From: Bacillaceae bacterium
Lineage (GTDB): Bacteria > Bacillota > Bacilli > Bacillales > Alkalibacillaceae
Length of the DNA: 64,000 bases
Reading direction: 5' to 3'
Assembly: GCA_017656265.1 (NCBI GenBank)
Contig: JACDOD010000001.1
Span: forward strand, 682,001-746,000
Positions 8,536 through 16,685 of the stretch are shown here, one piece after another; within the stretch, counting starts at the first letter, position 1, and every line of letters starts with the position of its first letter. Both the position numbers and the translations under genes were made by a program. The notes beneath the pieces are model-generated. The model saw nothing but the letters and a program-made list of their open reading frames with translations. It did no database searches and was not told the origin of the DNA.

Positions 8536-9182
8536 GGATCACCAGACAACAGCTCCGGCTTTATTTTGTCATGGGAAGCCAGAACTGTGAACAAAGCCCC
8601 GAGCAAACAATAAAAAAAGCGATCAAAGGGGGCATTACCTGTTTTCAATTCCGGGAAAAAGGAAATGGTGCCAAAACAGGTCGGGAAAAACTGGACCTCG
8701 CCCTTCGCCTGAAAAAGATTTGCCAGAATCATCACATCCCTTTTATTGTGAACGATGATGTGGATTTAGCTCTTGAAATTGAAGCAGACGGCGTTCATAT
8801 TGGCCAGGAAGATGAACCGGCGGAATATGTTCGACAAAAAATTGGAGATAAAATACTCGGGATATCTGCCCACAATATAGGCGAAGCACGGCAGGCAGCC
8901 ATGATGGGTGCAGACTATTTAGGAGTAGGCCCGATGTTTCCGACAAAAACAAAAAAGGATATACGAAAAGTACGGGGTCCTAAGGTCATACAGGAAATCA
9001 GAAATGCAGGAATCACTCTGCCCATTACGGGTATCGGCGGAATTAACTCAGAAAATCTGGAACAGGTATTGCGCGCCGGGGCTGATGGGATAGCTGTAAT
9101 CTCGGCCATCAGCCAATCACAAAATCCCGAAAAAAAAACCCTTCACATTAGCACACAAATTAAAAAGTTCATGCTTCTCTAA
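8532..9182 (+). CDS. thiE: Thiamine phosphate synthase ThiE
   Basis: A 216-aa TIM barrel that joins HMP-PP to the thiazole phosphate to give thiamine phosphate. Family marks are FQFREKG, VNDDVDLAL, GVHIGQED, GVGPMFPTKTK and a GIGGIN phosphate loop. It is the last gene of the operon, and its start overlaps the thiD stop (ATGA). A repeat hairpin at 9276-9324 follows it and may serve as the terminator. Confidence 0.95.
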   Translation: MRITRQQLRLYFVMGSQNCEQSPEQTIKKAIKGGITCFQFREKGNGAKTGREKLDLALRLKKICQNHHIPFIVNDDVDLALEIEADGVHIGQEDEPAEYVRQKIGDKILGISAHNIGEARQAAMMGADYLGVGPMFPTKTKKDIRKVRGPKVIQEIRNAGITLPITGIGGINSENLEQVLRAGADGIAVISAISQSQNPEKKTLHISTQIKKFMLL

Positions 9183-9205
9183 AGGTAAGCGCCTTAAAGC
9201 ATATA

Positions 9206-9325
9206 GAGGCTGAGACATAAATAAATGAACGGTGAAAAAGACAAATAATCGACTAAAGGAAAATTTTAAGCAAAAAAATATCCGAACTAATTCATGTGAC
9301 GAATGAATTTTAGTTCGGATATTTC
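9206..9325. repeat. Convergent-intergenic repeat, copy 1
   Basis: Between convergent thiE and the carbonic anhydrase gene. A GAGGCTGAGACA box (9206) is followed by a 15-bp perfect inverted repeat, AAATATCCGAACTAA (9276-9290) with TTAGTTCGGATATTT (9310-9324). The same arms recur in six other places in the window. It likely acts as a two-way terminator. Confidence 0.85.
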
Positions 9326-9365
9326 GTTTCCTTTTATGGTTTTATACCAGATTCTACTGGATTTG

Positions 9366-9929
9366 TTATGAAGTAAATTCTGTCACTTTTTCCAGCTTTC
9401 CGGATTCAAGATGAAACAGCAGACCAAGTATGGCTACACCCTGACCATATTTTTGATAAATCGGGTGGCTTTTTAAATGTTCTACCTGCTTCAATACATT
9501 TTGTCTGGAAAGTTCTTCTGCACTTAAATCTTCATTTCCTTCCTTATCAGGCAGACTATTTTTCACTTTCGAAATCCAGCCTTGCAACTCAGGTTCATCG
9601 TTTTGATTCCAGGCAGCAGCGACTCCGCCGCAGCCTGTGTGTCCCTCAATGATGATGGTTTTTACTTTCAAATGCTTTAAAGCATAATATAGTCCTGCAT
9701 TGAAGCTTTCATCATCTTTTGAAACCTGATTGGCTATATTGCGATGAGTGAAGGAATTTCCCAACGGAATTTTAGAAATCACAGAAGGACTGACCCGTGA
9801 ATCGGAACAGGCAATCACGAAAAAGTCAGGATGCTGCCCTTCTTTCAATTCATTAAAGAAATCTGAATTAGATTGTATCATATCATGAACAAATTCTTCA
9901 TTTTGCTGAAAAATTTCTTTTTCTTTCAT
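9366..9929 (-). CDS. Beta-carbonic anhydrase
   Basis: A 187-aa enzyme for CO2/bicarbonate interconversion. Zinc ligands are Cys41 (in CSDSR, with Asp43 and Arg45), His97 and Cys100 (GHTGCGG). The ATG at 9929 is chosen with GGAG nine bases upstream; an in-frame GTG (9944) overlaps that site. It lies 15 bases after the SulP transporter gene on the same strand, and the two are probably cotranscribed. SulP-carbonic anhydrase pairs and fusions are known and usually suggest bicarbonate transport or use. Confidence 0.93.
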   Translation of the reverse strand: MKEKEIFQQNEEFVHDMIQSNSDFFNELKEGQHPDFFVIACSDSRVSPSVISKIPLGNSFTHRNIANQVSKDDESFNAGLYYALKHLKVKTIIIEGHTGCGGVAAAWNQNDEPELQGWISKVKNSLPDKEGNEDLSAEELSRQNVLKQVEHLKSHPIYQKYGQGVAILGLLFHLESGKLEKVTEFTS

Positions 9930-9944
9930 CCAAATCATCTCCAC

Positions 9945-11603
9945 TTAATGTACAGTTCTGAGTGCCTGTCTTACAGTCAAGAAGTTGATCTTATCGCCGT
10001 ATTTTTCATCCCAGCCAGCTCTTGCCACTAGTTCGTGAACTGGTCCTTTCATACCTGCAATGTAAAATTCTACCCCTGAATCTTTATAGCTCTCAATGAT
10101 CTCATCTAATTCATCTATGGCAACAGCATCCATGGCATTTACAGCTGAGAAGTCGAGTATCACTTTATTGGCATCTTTTTCAGCGATGGCTCCATGGAGT
10201 TTTTCTTCAAGGAATGCCATGTTGGCAAAGTATAGAGATGCATCGATACGGAAAATAAGGGTTTGATCATATGTTTTCGCTTCAGGGAATCGCTTGATGT
10301 TCTTAAAGACATCCTCTTTTTCAACATACCCAAGTTCGGCAATATGCGGATAAGCACTGCGCCAGATAAACAGTATGAGAGATACTGCAACACCCATCAG
10401 AATTCCCTGTTCAATACCCAGGGTAAGGGTCGCAATCGCTGTAATAATTAATGTCCAGCCATCTGCCTGTCTGATTTTAAAGATGTGAATTGCTTCCTTA
10501 ATATCAATCAATCCAAATACGGCAACCATAATGATCGCTGCAAGTACTGCCTGTGGCAGATAATAAAGTAAAGGTGTCAAGAAAAGTAAAGCGACAAGAA
10601 TGATCACCGCAGTAATAATCGAAGCTAGGCCCGTTCTTGCACCTGCCTGGTAGTTAACCGCAGAACGTGAAAATCCTCCAGTTACCGGATAGGCTGAGAA
10701 AAACGAACCAACAATATTGGCAAGACCTAGTCCGTTTAACTCCTGGTTAGAGTTAATTTTATATTTTTCTTTCGCAGCAATAGCCTTCGCAACAGCAATC
10801 GATTCCATAAATCCTACAAATGAAATGGTCAGAGCAATTGGAAGTAATGCCCCAATAGATCCAAAGTCAAATGCAGGTAATGAAAGACTAGGAATACCTT
10901 TTGGAATGTCTCCAACAATATTGACTCCAGCAGTTTCATTTAATTTAAACATATAAGTAATGACTGTTCCAAGTACTACTACAACCAGGGGTGCAGGAAA
11001 TTTTGGGAATTTCTTTTTGAAAAAGAGCAAAATCCCTATACTGCCTGCACCAATTAAGAATGCAACAAGATTGGTTTCCCCAATACGGGTAATCGCTTCG
11101 TATAATACGACAAATACACTATCCCTAGGTAAACTAAATCCTAAAATATGTTTTAACTGACTTAAACCAATAATCAACGCAGCAGCAGATGTAAAACCGC
11201 TAATAACGGCGTGTGATAGAAAGTTCACTAAAAATCCCAGACGAAAGACACCTAATGCAAATTGTATAACCCCTACCATTAAAGCCAGTAGTAATGCATA
11301 GGATACAAATTCATCTGTATTAGGTTCTGCCAACTGTGATACCCCGGTAAATACAAGAAGGGATACCATCGCAACCGGTCCAACTGCCAGTTGTCTGGAA
11401 GAACCAAATAATGCATAAATAATTAATGGTATAGTAGATGCATAAAGACCAATTTCTGGGGGTAAACCTGCCAACATCGCATAAGCCATCCCCTGCGGTA
11501 TTAACATAACCGCAACAATCAGACCTGCTGAAAGATCTCCCCGCAAGTCATTTTTATTGTAATGACCTAGCCAGTCGATAGCTGGTATAAGTTTTTTTAA
11601 CAT
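9945..11603 (-). CDS. SulP-family anion transporter with STAS domain
   Basis: A 552-aa SLC26/SulP permease with about 12-14 hydrophobic segments (residues about 20-420) and a C-terminal STAS domain (about 435-545; DFSAVNAMDAVAIDEL). Family signatures include MLIPQGMAYAMLAGLPPEIGLY. AAGGAGGAA precedes the ATG. Known substrates are sulfate, bicarbonate or other anions. The adjacent carbonic anhydrase favours bicarbonate; the TACC-N6-GGTA operator upstream, shared with the sulfur-relay operon, favours a sulfur oxyanion. The sequence does not settle it. Confidence 0.88.
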   Translation of the reverse strand: MLKKLIPAIDWLGHYNKNDLRGDLSAGLIVAVMLIPQGMAYAMLAGLPPEIGLYASTIPLIIYALFGSSRQLAVGPVAMVSLLVFTGVSQLAEPNTDEFVSYALLLALMVGVIQFALGVFRLGFLVNFLSHAVISGFTSAAALIIGLSQLKHILGFSLPRDSVFVVLYEAITRIGETNLVAFLIGAGSIGILLFFKKKFPKFPAPLVVVVLGTVITYMFKLNETAGVNIVGDIPKGIPSLSLPAFDFGSIGALLPIALTISFVGFMESIAVAKAIAAKEKYKINSNQELNGLGLANIVGSFFSAYPVTGGFSRSAVNYQAGARTGLASIITAVIILVALLFLTPLLYYLPQAVLAAIIMVAVFGLIDIKEAIHIFKIRQADGWTLIITAIATLTLGIEQGILMGVAVSLILFIWRSAYPHIAELGYVEKEDVFKNIKRFPEAKTYDQTLIFRIDASLYFANMAFLEEKLHGAIAEKDANKVILDFSAVNAMDAVAIDELDEIIESYKDSGVEFYIAGMKGPVHELVARAGWDEKYGDKINFLTVRQALRTVH

Positions 11604-11695
11604 CTTCCTTATTCCTCCTTATAAACCTCTCTGTTGTAGATTGTCCTTTACTACATCAGTTTATGAAATGGATTTTTCAAAACTAAATCCCATTA

Positions 11696-11709
11696 TACCT
11701 CATAGGGTA
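11696..11709. promoter_or_regulatory. Putative CstR/CsoR-type operator upstream of sulP
   Basis: TACCTCATAGGGTA is a 14-base TACC-N6-GGTA palindrome about 95 bases before the sulP start. Two more of identical geometry lie at 13512-13525 and 14472-14485, each before a sulfur-relay gene. The shape fits CsoR/CstR-type persulfide or copper repressors. No such regulator gene is in the window. Confidence 0.5.
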
Positions 11710-11823
11710 TTTGGTATGCAAATAAAAAATTATGATTAAATGGGGGTACATGTTTGCGGAAAAATGAGGAAAATTTAAAAACAGAAACCAATCAACATTT
11801 TAGTTGAATCGTTCAGAAGGAAA

Positions 11824-11849
11824 GGGTACGATAACCATTCATCGTACCC
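11824..11849 (-). terminator. Terminator of the second sulfur operon
   Basis: On the minus strand GGGTACGAT (841-849 side) pairs with ATCGTACCC (824-832 side) over an eight-base loop, followed by a short T-rich run. It lies just after the 75-aa TusA gene and separates that operon from the sulP promoter. Confidence 0.7.
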
Positions 11850-11857
11850 CACTTTTA

Positions 11858-12085
11858 TTAACCTTTTTTAACCCAGTACTTGAATACTCCATCTTCTTCT
11901 TTGCTTTCCAGCAATTCATGACCACTTGATTCAGTCCAGGCTGTCAGGTCATTTTTGGAGCCAGGATCAGTTGCGTGTACTTCCAAAATATCTCCTGATT
12001 CTAATTCATCTATAGCTTTTTTTGTTTTTACAATTGGCATTGGGCAAGATAAACCTTTTACATCTAACACTTTTTTTGCTTCCAT
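11858..12085 (-). CDS. TusA-like sulfur carrier
   Basis: A 75-aa single-domain TusA-family protein with Cys14 in the SCPMP motif, the residue that carries persulfide. AAAGGAG lies before the ATG. It is the last gene of the operon that begins at 14416. Its sequence is close to the TusA domain of the fusion next door, so it probably exchanges sulfur with the same rhodaneses. Confidence 0.9.
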   Translation of the reverse strand: MEAKKVLDVKGLSCPMPIVKTKKAIDELESGDILEVHATDPGSKNDLTAWTESSGHELLESKEEDGVFKYWVKKG

Positions 12086-12183
12086 TGATTGAACACTCCT
12101 TTAATAAATTTAAGTTTAACATTTAACTAACTAATCTATAGTTAAATCTATTTTCGACTAATGGATTCCATATAATCAAAAAC

Positions 12184-12741
12184 TTACTCTGATTTTTCAA
12201 CAGGTCCATCCCATTGAGACATACCTGGTACAACGTTAATAACATTGTATCCTTTCTCAGAAAGTTTTTGGGCAGCCATGTCACTGCGGTTACCAGTTCG
12301 GCATACGACATATACTTCCTGGTCCTGACCGATTTCATCCATACGATCTTCCAGTTCACCCATTGGAATGGAAATGGCTCCAGGAATATGGCCAAAAGCA
12401 TATTCTGCTGGTTCACGCACATCGATGATTGTAATATTGTCATCCAATTTATTTTTTAAGCCATCGTTATCAATGGTTTTATCATGTTTCTTCTCCTCTT
12501 TTTCTTCACCTTCAAAAGCTTTGCGAATATAGTGTTTTAAAACATCGCCATCTTCTTTTGTACCGAGATACTGGTGTCCTGTGCTCTCAGCCCATGCTTG
12601 AATATCGGCAATGGAACCTTTGTCTGTAGCAAGGACCTCCAGAACCTGGCCTCCTTCAAGTTCATTAATTGCTTTTTTTGTCTTTACAATTGGCATTGGG
12701 CAAGTTAAACCACTTGCATCAACTGTGAAATCTGCCTTCAT
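12184..12741 (-). CDS. TusA-rhodanese fusion sulfurtransferase (paralog 2)
   Basis: A 185-aa TusA (Cys14, CPMP) plus rhodanese (Cys147, CRTGNRS) protein, nearly the same architecture as the gene at 1801-2373 and sharing long identical stretches such as DVREPAEYAFGHIPGA. A lysine- and glutamate-rich linker (about 75-92) joins the domains. AAGGGGGAA precedes the ATG. The two copies imply duplication of the whole sulfur-relay set on both sides of the thiamine operon. Confidence 0.9.
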   Translation of the reverse strand: MKADFTVDASGLTCPMPIVKTKKAINELEGGQVLEVLATDKGSIADIQAWAESTGHQYLGTKEDGDVLKHYIRKAFEGEEKEEKKHDKTIDNDGLKNKLDDNITIIDVREPAEYAFGHIPGAISIPMGELEDRMDEIGQDQEVYVVCRTGNRSDMAAQKLSEKGYNVINVVPGMSQWDGPVEKSE

Positions 12742-12772
12742 GACGTATTCCCCCTTAAAATGCTTTCTTTGA

Positions 12773-13069
12773 TTATTCTACTGGTCCTTCCCAGGCAATC
12801 ATACCGCCTGTCATATTAGTGGCTTTATATCCTTGAGAAGAAAGGAATTGTGTAGCCAGACCACTTCTGTTTCCAGACCGGCAAACCATAATATATTCCT
12901 TGCCTTTATCTAATTCATGTGCACGGAATTCTAACAGGCTCAGCGGAATATTCACTGCTCCAGGAATAGCTCCCTGCTGAACTTCTGCAGCCTCCCGCAC
13001 ATCAATGATATTTAACTCTTTGCCACTATTTAGCATTTCTTCAACTTCTTTAGCAGTAATTGTGTTCAT
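12773..13069 (-). CDS. Single-domain rhodanese
   Basis: A 98-aa cytoplasmic rhodanese-like sulfurtransferase with DVREAAEV and catalytic Cys63 in CRSGNRSG, the six-residue loop of active thiosulfate or persulfide sulfurtransferases. AAAGGAGGG lies upstream of the ATG. It lies inside the sulfur operon between the TusA-rhodanese and the membrane-anchored rhodanese genes. Confidence 0.9.
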   Translation of the reverse strand: MNTITAKEVEEMLNSGKELNIIDVREAAEVQQGAIPGAVNIPLSLLEFRAHELDKGKEYIMVCRSGNRSGLATQFLSSQGYKATNMTGGMIAWEGPVE

Positions 13070-13113
13070 CTTCAGTTACCCTCCTTTTTCAATTCTCTAT
13101 TAGATTATCATAC

Positions 13114-13479
13114 TTAGCGATATGCATTCATGCCACCTTGAACATTGGTGACTTCAAATCCATTTTTCTTTAAAATTCTTGCCGCTGCCATGCTTCGGTT
13201 TCCGCTCTGGCAGATAACAACTACTTCTTTATTTTTATCCAGCTCATTTAATTTTGCTTTTAATGATTGTAATGGAATATTATTGAATCCCTTAATATGA
13301 TTGCCCTGGTATTCTATTGGTGTTCTCACATCAATAAACTGTTTTTGGTTTTTATTTAGTTTAAGTTCCTTTTTTAAATCAGATGCAGATATCTGATTTA
13401 CATCCTTTGGCTGGATCATTCTTCTGATAATGAACAATATAATAAGGCCAATCGCAAGGTAGGTTATAACTGTATCCAT
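13114..13479 (-). CDS. Membrane-anchored rhodanese
   Basis: A 121-aa protein with one N-terminal transmembrane helix (about 4-20) followed by basic residues (RR) and a cytoplasmic rhodanese domain (about 30-120), catalytic Cys90 in CQSGNRS. The topology suggests that it receives sulfur at the inner face of the membrane. A TACC-N6-GGTA palindrome lies 33-46 bases before the start, so it may have its own promoter within the operon. Confidence 0.88.
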   Translation of the reverse strand: MDTVITYLAIGLIILFIIRRMIQPKDVNQISASDLKKELKLNKNQKQFIDVRTPIEYQGNHIKGFNNIPLQSLKAKLNELDKNKEVVVICQSGNRSMAAARILKKNGFEVTNVQGGMNAYR

Positions 13480-13511
13480 ATTATACCCTCTTTTCTTTTC
13501 GTTACTTCTAT

Positions 13512-13525
13512 TACCCCTATGGGTA
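13512..13525. promoter_or_regulatory. Putative CstR/CsoR-type operator before the membrane rhodanese
   Basis: TACCCCTATGGGTA: arms TACCC and GGGTA around CTAT, the most symmetrical of the three sites in this cluster. It lies between the glutaredoxin gene and the membrane rhodanese, where an internal promoter would be expected. Confidence 0.55.
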
Positions 13526-13733
13526 TAGTGTAAACGAAAAAAAATATATCGTCAAACCAGAGATTTTGGCTGATTTTTCGTTGCCCATCATACATATCAG
13601 GTGTAAAAAACCTTTCTATATGTGTAAAACCTAATATTCTCGTTTCTCCACGATTATCTATAAATATATTTAATAACTTGTCAAGAATCAAAGATATGGA
13701 CACCCCATTTTCATGAGGCATCCATCATAGTTC

Positions 13734-13964
13734 TTACTTTTCTTCTAGTAGTTCAGTAATCGCATTTGGATCAAAACCAATGACCCATTTACCATTAATT
13801 TCAGTTTGTGGAACACCCATTTCTCCTGTTGTCTGAACAAGGCGTTGTGCTGCAATAGGATCACGTTCCACATTTACTTCTTTAAAATCTACACCTTTTT
13901 GTGTTAAAAAGGTTTTTACCATTGTACAGTAAGGACATGTGCTTGTCGTGTAAACGGTAACCAT
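13734..13964 (-). CDS. Glutaredoxin-like thiol-disulfide oxidoreductase
   Basis: A 76-aa glutaredoxin fold with the CPYC active site (Cys10, Cys13), the cis-proline region GVPQTEI, and a GFDP C-terminal segment. In a bacterium that may lack glutathione it would act with bacillithiol or coenzyme A, or reduce persulfides on the neighbouring rhodaneses. GGAGGCG lies upstream of the ATG. It sits second in the sulfur operon after the DsrE-like gene. Confidence 0.9.
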   Translation of the reverse strand: MVTVYTTSTCPYCTMVKTFLTQKGVDFKEVNVERDPIAAQRLVQTTGEMGVPQTEINGKWVIGFDPNAITELLEEK

Positions 13965-14026
13965 TTTATCGCCTCCTTACCGGAAATCAATGGATCCGAA
14001 GTGTTTCGAGACCCATATTTCAATCA

Positions 14027-14416
14027 TTAAAATGTTAGCGTAATGTCAGCGTCTTTAGCGTAGTTTAAGAATGTAGCTGCTCCGCCAACTTCGATTCCGT
14101 CCACGAAGTCTTCCTTAGTCAGACCCATAACGTCCATTGTCATCTGGCAAGCTACAAACTTAACCCCAAGATCATTTGCCATTTCAACTAATTCTGGAAT
14201 GGATGGTACGTTAGCTTTTTCAAATCCTTCCTGGAAATGCTCTGTACCTTCTGGCATTGGAAGCTGCTTATAAGCTTCTTTATGAATCAGGTTTAGTCCT
14301 TCAAATGTAAAGAAGATTTCTACCTCACCGTCTGCTGCTGCCGCAGCTGTTGCAATATTAAAAACCTTATACGCATCAAATGCGCCACCATTTGCTGCAA
14401 TAATCGCTACTTTCAT
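14027..14416 (-). CDS. DsrE/DsrF-like sulfur-trafficking protein (paralog 2)
   Basis: A 129-aa paralog of the protein at 2387-2779. It keeps Cys90 (ACQMTMDVMG), the GLNLIHKEA segment and the VGGAATFLN end. It opens the second sulfur operon; a TACC-N6-GGTA palindrome lies 56-69 bases before its start. GGGGGAAA precedes the ATG. Retention of two near-identical copies suggests different regulation rather than different chemistry. Confidence 0.88.
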   Translation of the reverse strand: MKVAIIAANGGAFDAYKVFNIATAAAAADGEVEIFFTFEGLNLIHKEAYKQLPMPEGTEHFQEGFEKANVPSIPELVEMANDLGVKFVACQMTMDVMGLTKEDFVDGIEVGGAATFLNYAKDADITLTF

Positions 14417-14469
14417 GTTTATATTTCCCCCTTAACTAATTTTTCATAAATTTTTTTGGGTCTGTTTTA

Positions 14470-14487
14470 TATACCCTATGAGGTATA
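14470..14487. promoter_or_regulatory. Putative CstR/CsoR-type operator of the sulfur operon
   Basis: TATACCCTATGAGGTATA has 6-bp arms (TATACC/GGTATA) around a 6-base centre, upstream of the DsrE-like gene. It shares the TACC-N6-GGTA core with 13512-13525 and 11696-11709. Confidence 0.6.
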
Positions 14488-14623
14488 TTAAATAACCATT
14501 TCCATTTTGTCAAGGGTAAAAACTAAAAAAATCAATAGGGGAATGCCTTTATTCTGGTTTTATCCCTATACTCACAGTGGTATTCATTATTTTTAAAAAA
14601 ATTAATGATTAAAAGTTAATGAG

Positions 14624-14794
14624 TTATTTTTTGAAATATTTTTCTACCCAATCATGAAACACGATAAAATAAACTAAAATTGGTATGGCAAAAAAAGCAA
14701 CTGTAAAATCATTCACATAATGGAAGAAGTGAAGCGCAAGCACACATAAGAGGATCAGAAGCATCAGCAGATCAAATAGGAGAAGTCTACTCAC
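14624..14794 (-). CDS. Small two-helix membrane protein (56 aa)
   Basis: A GTG-started frame of 56 codons, preceded on the minus strand by AGGGTGG. The product is strongly hydrophobic with two likely membrane helices (about 5-23 and 29-47) and a charged C-terminus (HDWVEKYFKK). I do not recognise a family. It lies just upstream of the sulfur operon on the same strand, so an ancestral link with it is possible. The hydrophobic pattern and good start site argue that it is real. Confidence 0.5.
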   Translation of the reverse strand: MSRLLLFDLLMLLILLCVLALHFFHYVNDFTVAFFAIPILVYFIVFHDWVEKYFKK

Positions 14795-14881
14795 GGACAC
14801 CACCCTGGCCTTTTATTCCTATCCTATGAGAAACCATGGGTATTCGTGAATTTTTTTACGTATTAAAATTCTTTGATACAC

Positions 14882-14910
14882 AAAAAAGCGGCCACCCTAA
14901 ACTGATGGCC
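14882..14910 (-). terminator. Orphan terminator-like hairpin
   Basis: On the minus strand GGCCA and TGGCC pair around an eleven-base loop, followed by GC and six T. No convincing protein gene ends here; the upstream minus-strand sequence (14911-15080) has only a weak 60-codon frame. It may end a small RNA. Confidence 0.35.
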
Positions 14911-15155
14911 AAAGTGGAATGATAAGGTTGGAAGGGCTTATAGAGATTAATTGTAACTGTACCATATATCTCAAGTAATTGTAATAGGCCAATGGAATGA
15001 TTATCCCCTGATTTTCGTTGCCAATTATCGGTGTTCAAGTCACTTTATCTCAGTTTTAAAAATGCTGCGGTTTTCTGCTCATGTTTATTAACAACATCAA
15101 CAGGAATTCATTTATAATTAACGTTGTACAATCATATAAAGGTCAGGTGCTGTTT

Positions 15156-15839
15156 ATGAAAAGAATAGTGACTTATGCTATGATTGTTTTACTATTAACC
15201 GGGTGCAGTCAAGAACATAAAACCGATCCCATTACTAAACCATTTCAACCATCAGATCAGCAGTCACCTCCGAAAACAGAAATCGTACTGCCCGAAGTGA
15301 TTTCAATTCCTTATGAAGACAAGTATGTTGAGTTCAAACTATCCGCCCTTCCTTTTTTAGAAATGTATTTAAAAACAAGCAGTGACCTACATAAAGAACT
15401 GAGCAGTATAAAATTGCATCATCTGACAGAAAGCGGTTCAGGGACATTTTACCTTTTATCTTTCGCCTGTGAACAGAGCCATAATCTTTGTTCCTACATT
15501 CTGGTTCACAAAGAAACGGATGGAAGCCTGTCTATGCCTGTAGCTGATTTCACTAAATTTCATGATGCTGTCTTTTCACCATCAAGTGAGAAGGTCATGC
15601 TTCAGTTTAATCGTCCGGTTTCTCCTGAAAAGGCGATGAGTGATCTGGTTATCATTGACTTGAATCATATAGAAATTCTGCGGTTAAAAAATGAAAATTT
15701 GACCCGGGACGTATTAAATTACAATACCTCTATCCTTGAAAAAGAATGGATTAATGATAGAAAAATAAGGATTAAAATCCCTGATGCAAAAATCCCCGCA
15801 GATGAAAAAGGTGCACAATGGATTGAATTTGATTTGTAG
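15156..15839 (+). CDS. Predicted lipoprotein of unknown function
   Basis: A 227-aa protein whose N-terminus MKRIVTYAMIVLLLTGC is a typical lipoprotein signal with lipobox LLTGC (Cys17), so the mature protein should be lipid-anchored outside the membrane. A Pro/Ser/Thr-rich spacer follows. The rest is a mixed alpha/beta domain with two more cysteines (CEQSHNLC). The start at 15156 gives the signal peptide; the longer frame from 15081 would bury it. I do not recognise the domain. It is followed after 18 bases by the NfrA-like gene. Confidence 0.75.
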   Translation: MKRIVTYAMIVLLLTGCSQEHKTDPITKPFQPSDQQSPPKTEIVLPEVISIPYEDKYVEFKLSALPFLEMYLKTSSDLHKELSSIKLHHLTESGSGTFYLLSFACEQSHNLCSYILVHKETDGSLSMPVADFTKFHDAVFSPSSEKVMLQFNRPVSPEKAMSDLVIIDLNHIEILRLKNENLTRDVLNYNTSILEKEWINDRKIRIKIPDAKIPADEKGAQWIEFDL

Positions 15840-15857
15840 TCAGAAAGGAGTTTATCC

Positions 15858-16607
15858 ATGAATAGAGTAATTGAGCAAATTTTAAACCACAGATCCATTA
15901 GAACGTTTAAGGATGAACCGTTAACCGATGAGCAGATTCACATTATGGTAGAGTCAGCACAACGTGCGTCTACTTCAAGCCACTATCAGGCCTACTCCAT
16001 AATTGGAGTTACAGACCCGTCAATCAAAGAGGAAATAGCCGGGCTTTCAGGTCATGCTCATGTTAAAAATAGCGGGCACTTCTTTGTTTTTTGTGCAGAT
16101 TTAAATCGGCTTGCCTATGGTGCAGATCCAGAAACAAAAACTAAAATGAACGCAAACCTTGAAAACACTGAACATTTCCTGGTGGCAGCTATTGATGCAG
16201 CACTTGCGGCCCAGAATGCCAGTCTGGCTGCAGAATCCATGGGGCTTGGGATTTGTTATATCGGAGGAATACGTACTGACATCAAACGGGTGGATGAGCT
16301 GCTAAATTTACCTGAGTTTGTGATTCCATTGTTTGGGCTCGCCGTTGGTTATCCGGATCACAAACCAGAACTGAAACCTCGCCTCCCTATGGAAGCTATT
16401 TATTTCGAAAACACCTATCGGCCTGACGAACAGGCTTACCACAGGGCACTGGAGCGGTTTGACGAAACCCTGCAGGAATATTATGCAAAACGTTCAACGA
16501 ATCAGCGTCAGGATAACTGGAGCACTCAAATCCAGAGAAAATTGTCAAAACCCGTTCGTATGGAAGTTACAGAATATATACAAAGCAAAGGGATGAATAA
16601 ACGGTAG
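15858..16607 (+). CDS. nfrA: NfrA-type FMN-dependent NAD(P)H oxidoreductase (nitroreductase family)
   Basis: A 249-aa flavin reductase-like protein, exactly the usual size of B. subtilis NfrA and YcnD. Signatures: HRSIRTF near the N-terminus, ASTSSHYQAYS (FMN phosphate region), AAQNASLAAESMGLGICYIGGIR, and GLAVGYPDHKPELKPRLP. Members reduce FMN, nitro compounds or quinones with NAD(P)H, using FMN. GAAAGGAG precedes the ATG. Whether it is the NfrA or YcnD ortholog cannot be told here. Confidence 0.85.
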   Translation: MNRVIEQILNHRSIRTFKDEPLTDEQIHIMVESAQRASTSSHYQAYSIIGVTDPSIKEEIAGLSGHAHVKNSGHFFVFCADLNRLAYGADPETKTKMNANLENTEHFLVAAIDAALAAQNASLAAESMGLGICYIGGIRTDIKRVDELLNLPEFVIPLFGLAVGYPDHKPELKPRLPMEAIYFENTYRPDEQAYHRALERFDETLQEYYAKRSTNQRQDNWSTQIQRKLSKPVRMEVTEYIQSKGMNKR

Positions 16608-16685
16608 TTCGTATTTTTCAGAAGAAAATATAGGATTCATCTGGCGATTATGCTGGTTTGAAAAATTTTTTATGGGGTGGTACCT

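Noticed and set aside
13464-13721. 85-codon minus-strand frame upstream of the membrane rhodanese
   Set aside because: It overlaps the TACC-N6-GGTA operator region, has poor protein character and no ribosome binding site.
14856-15038. 60-codon minus-strand frame over the orphan hairpin
   Set aside because: It runs through the hairpin and T-run and has no convincing start signal.
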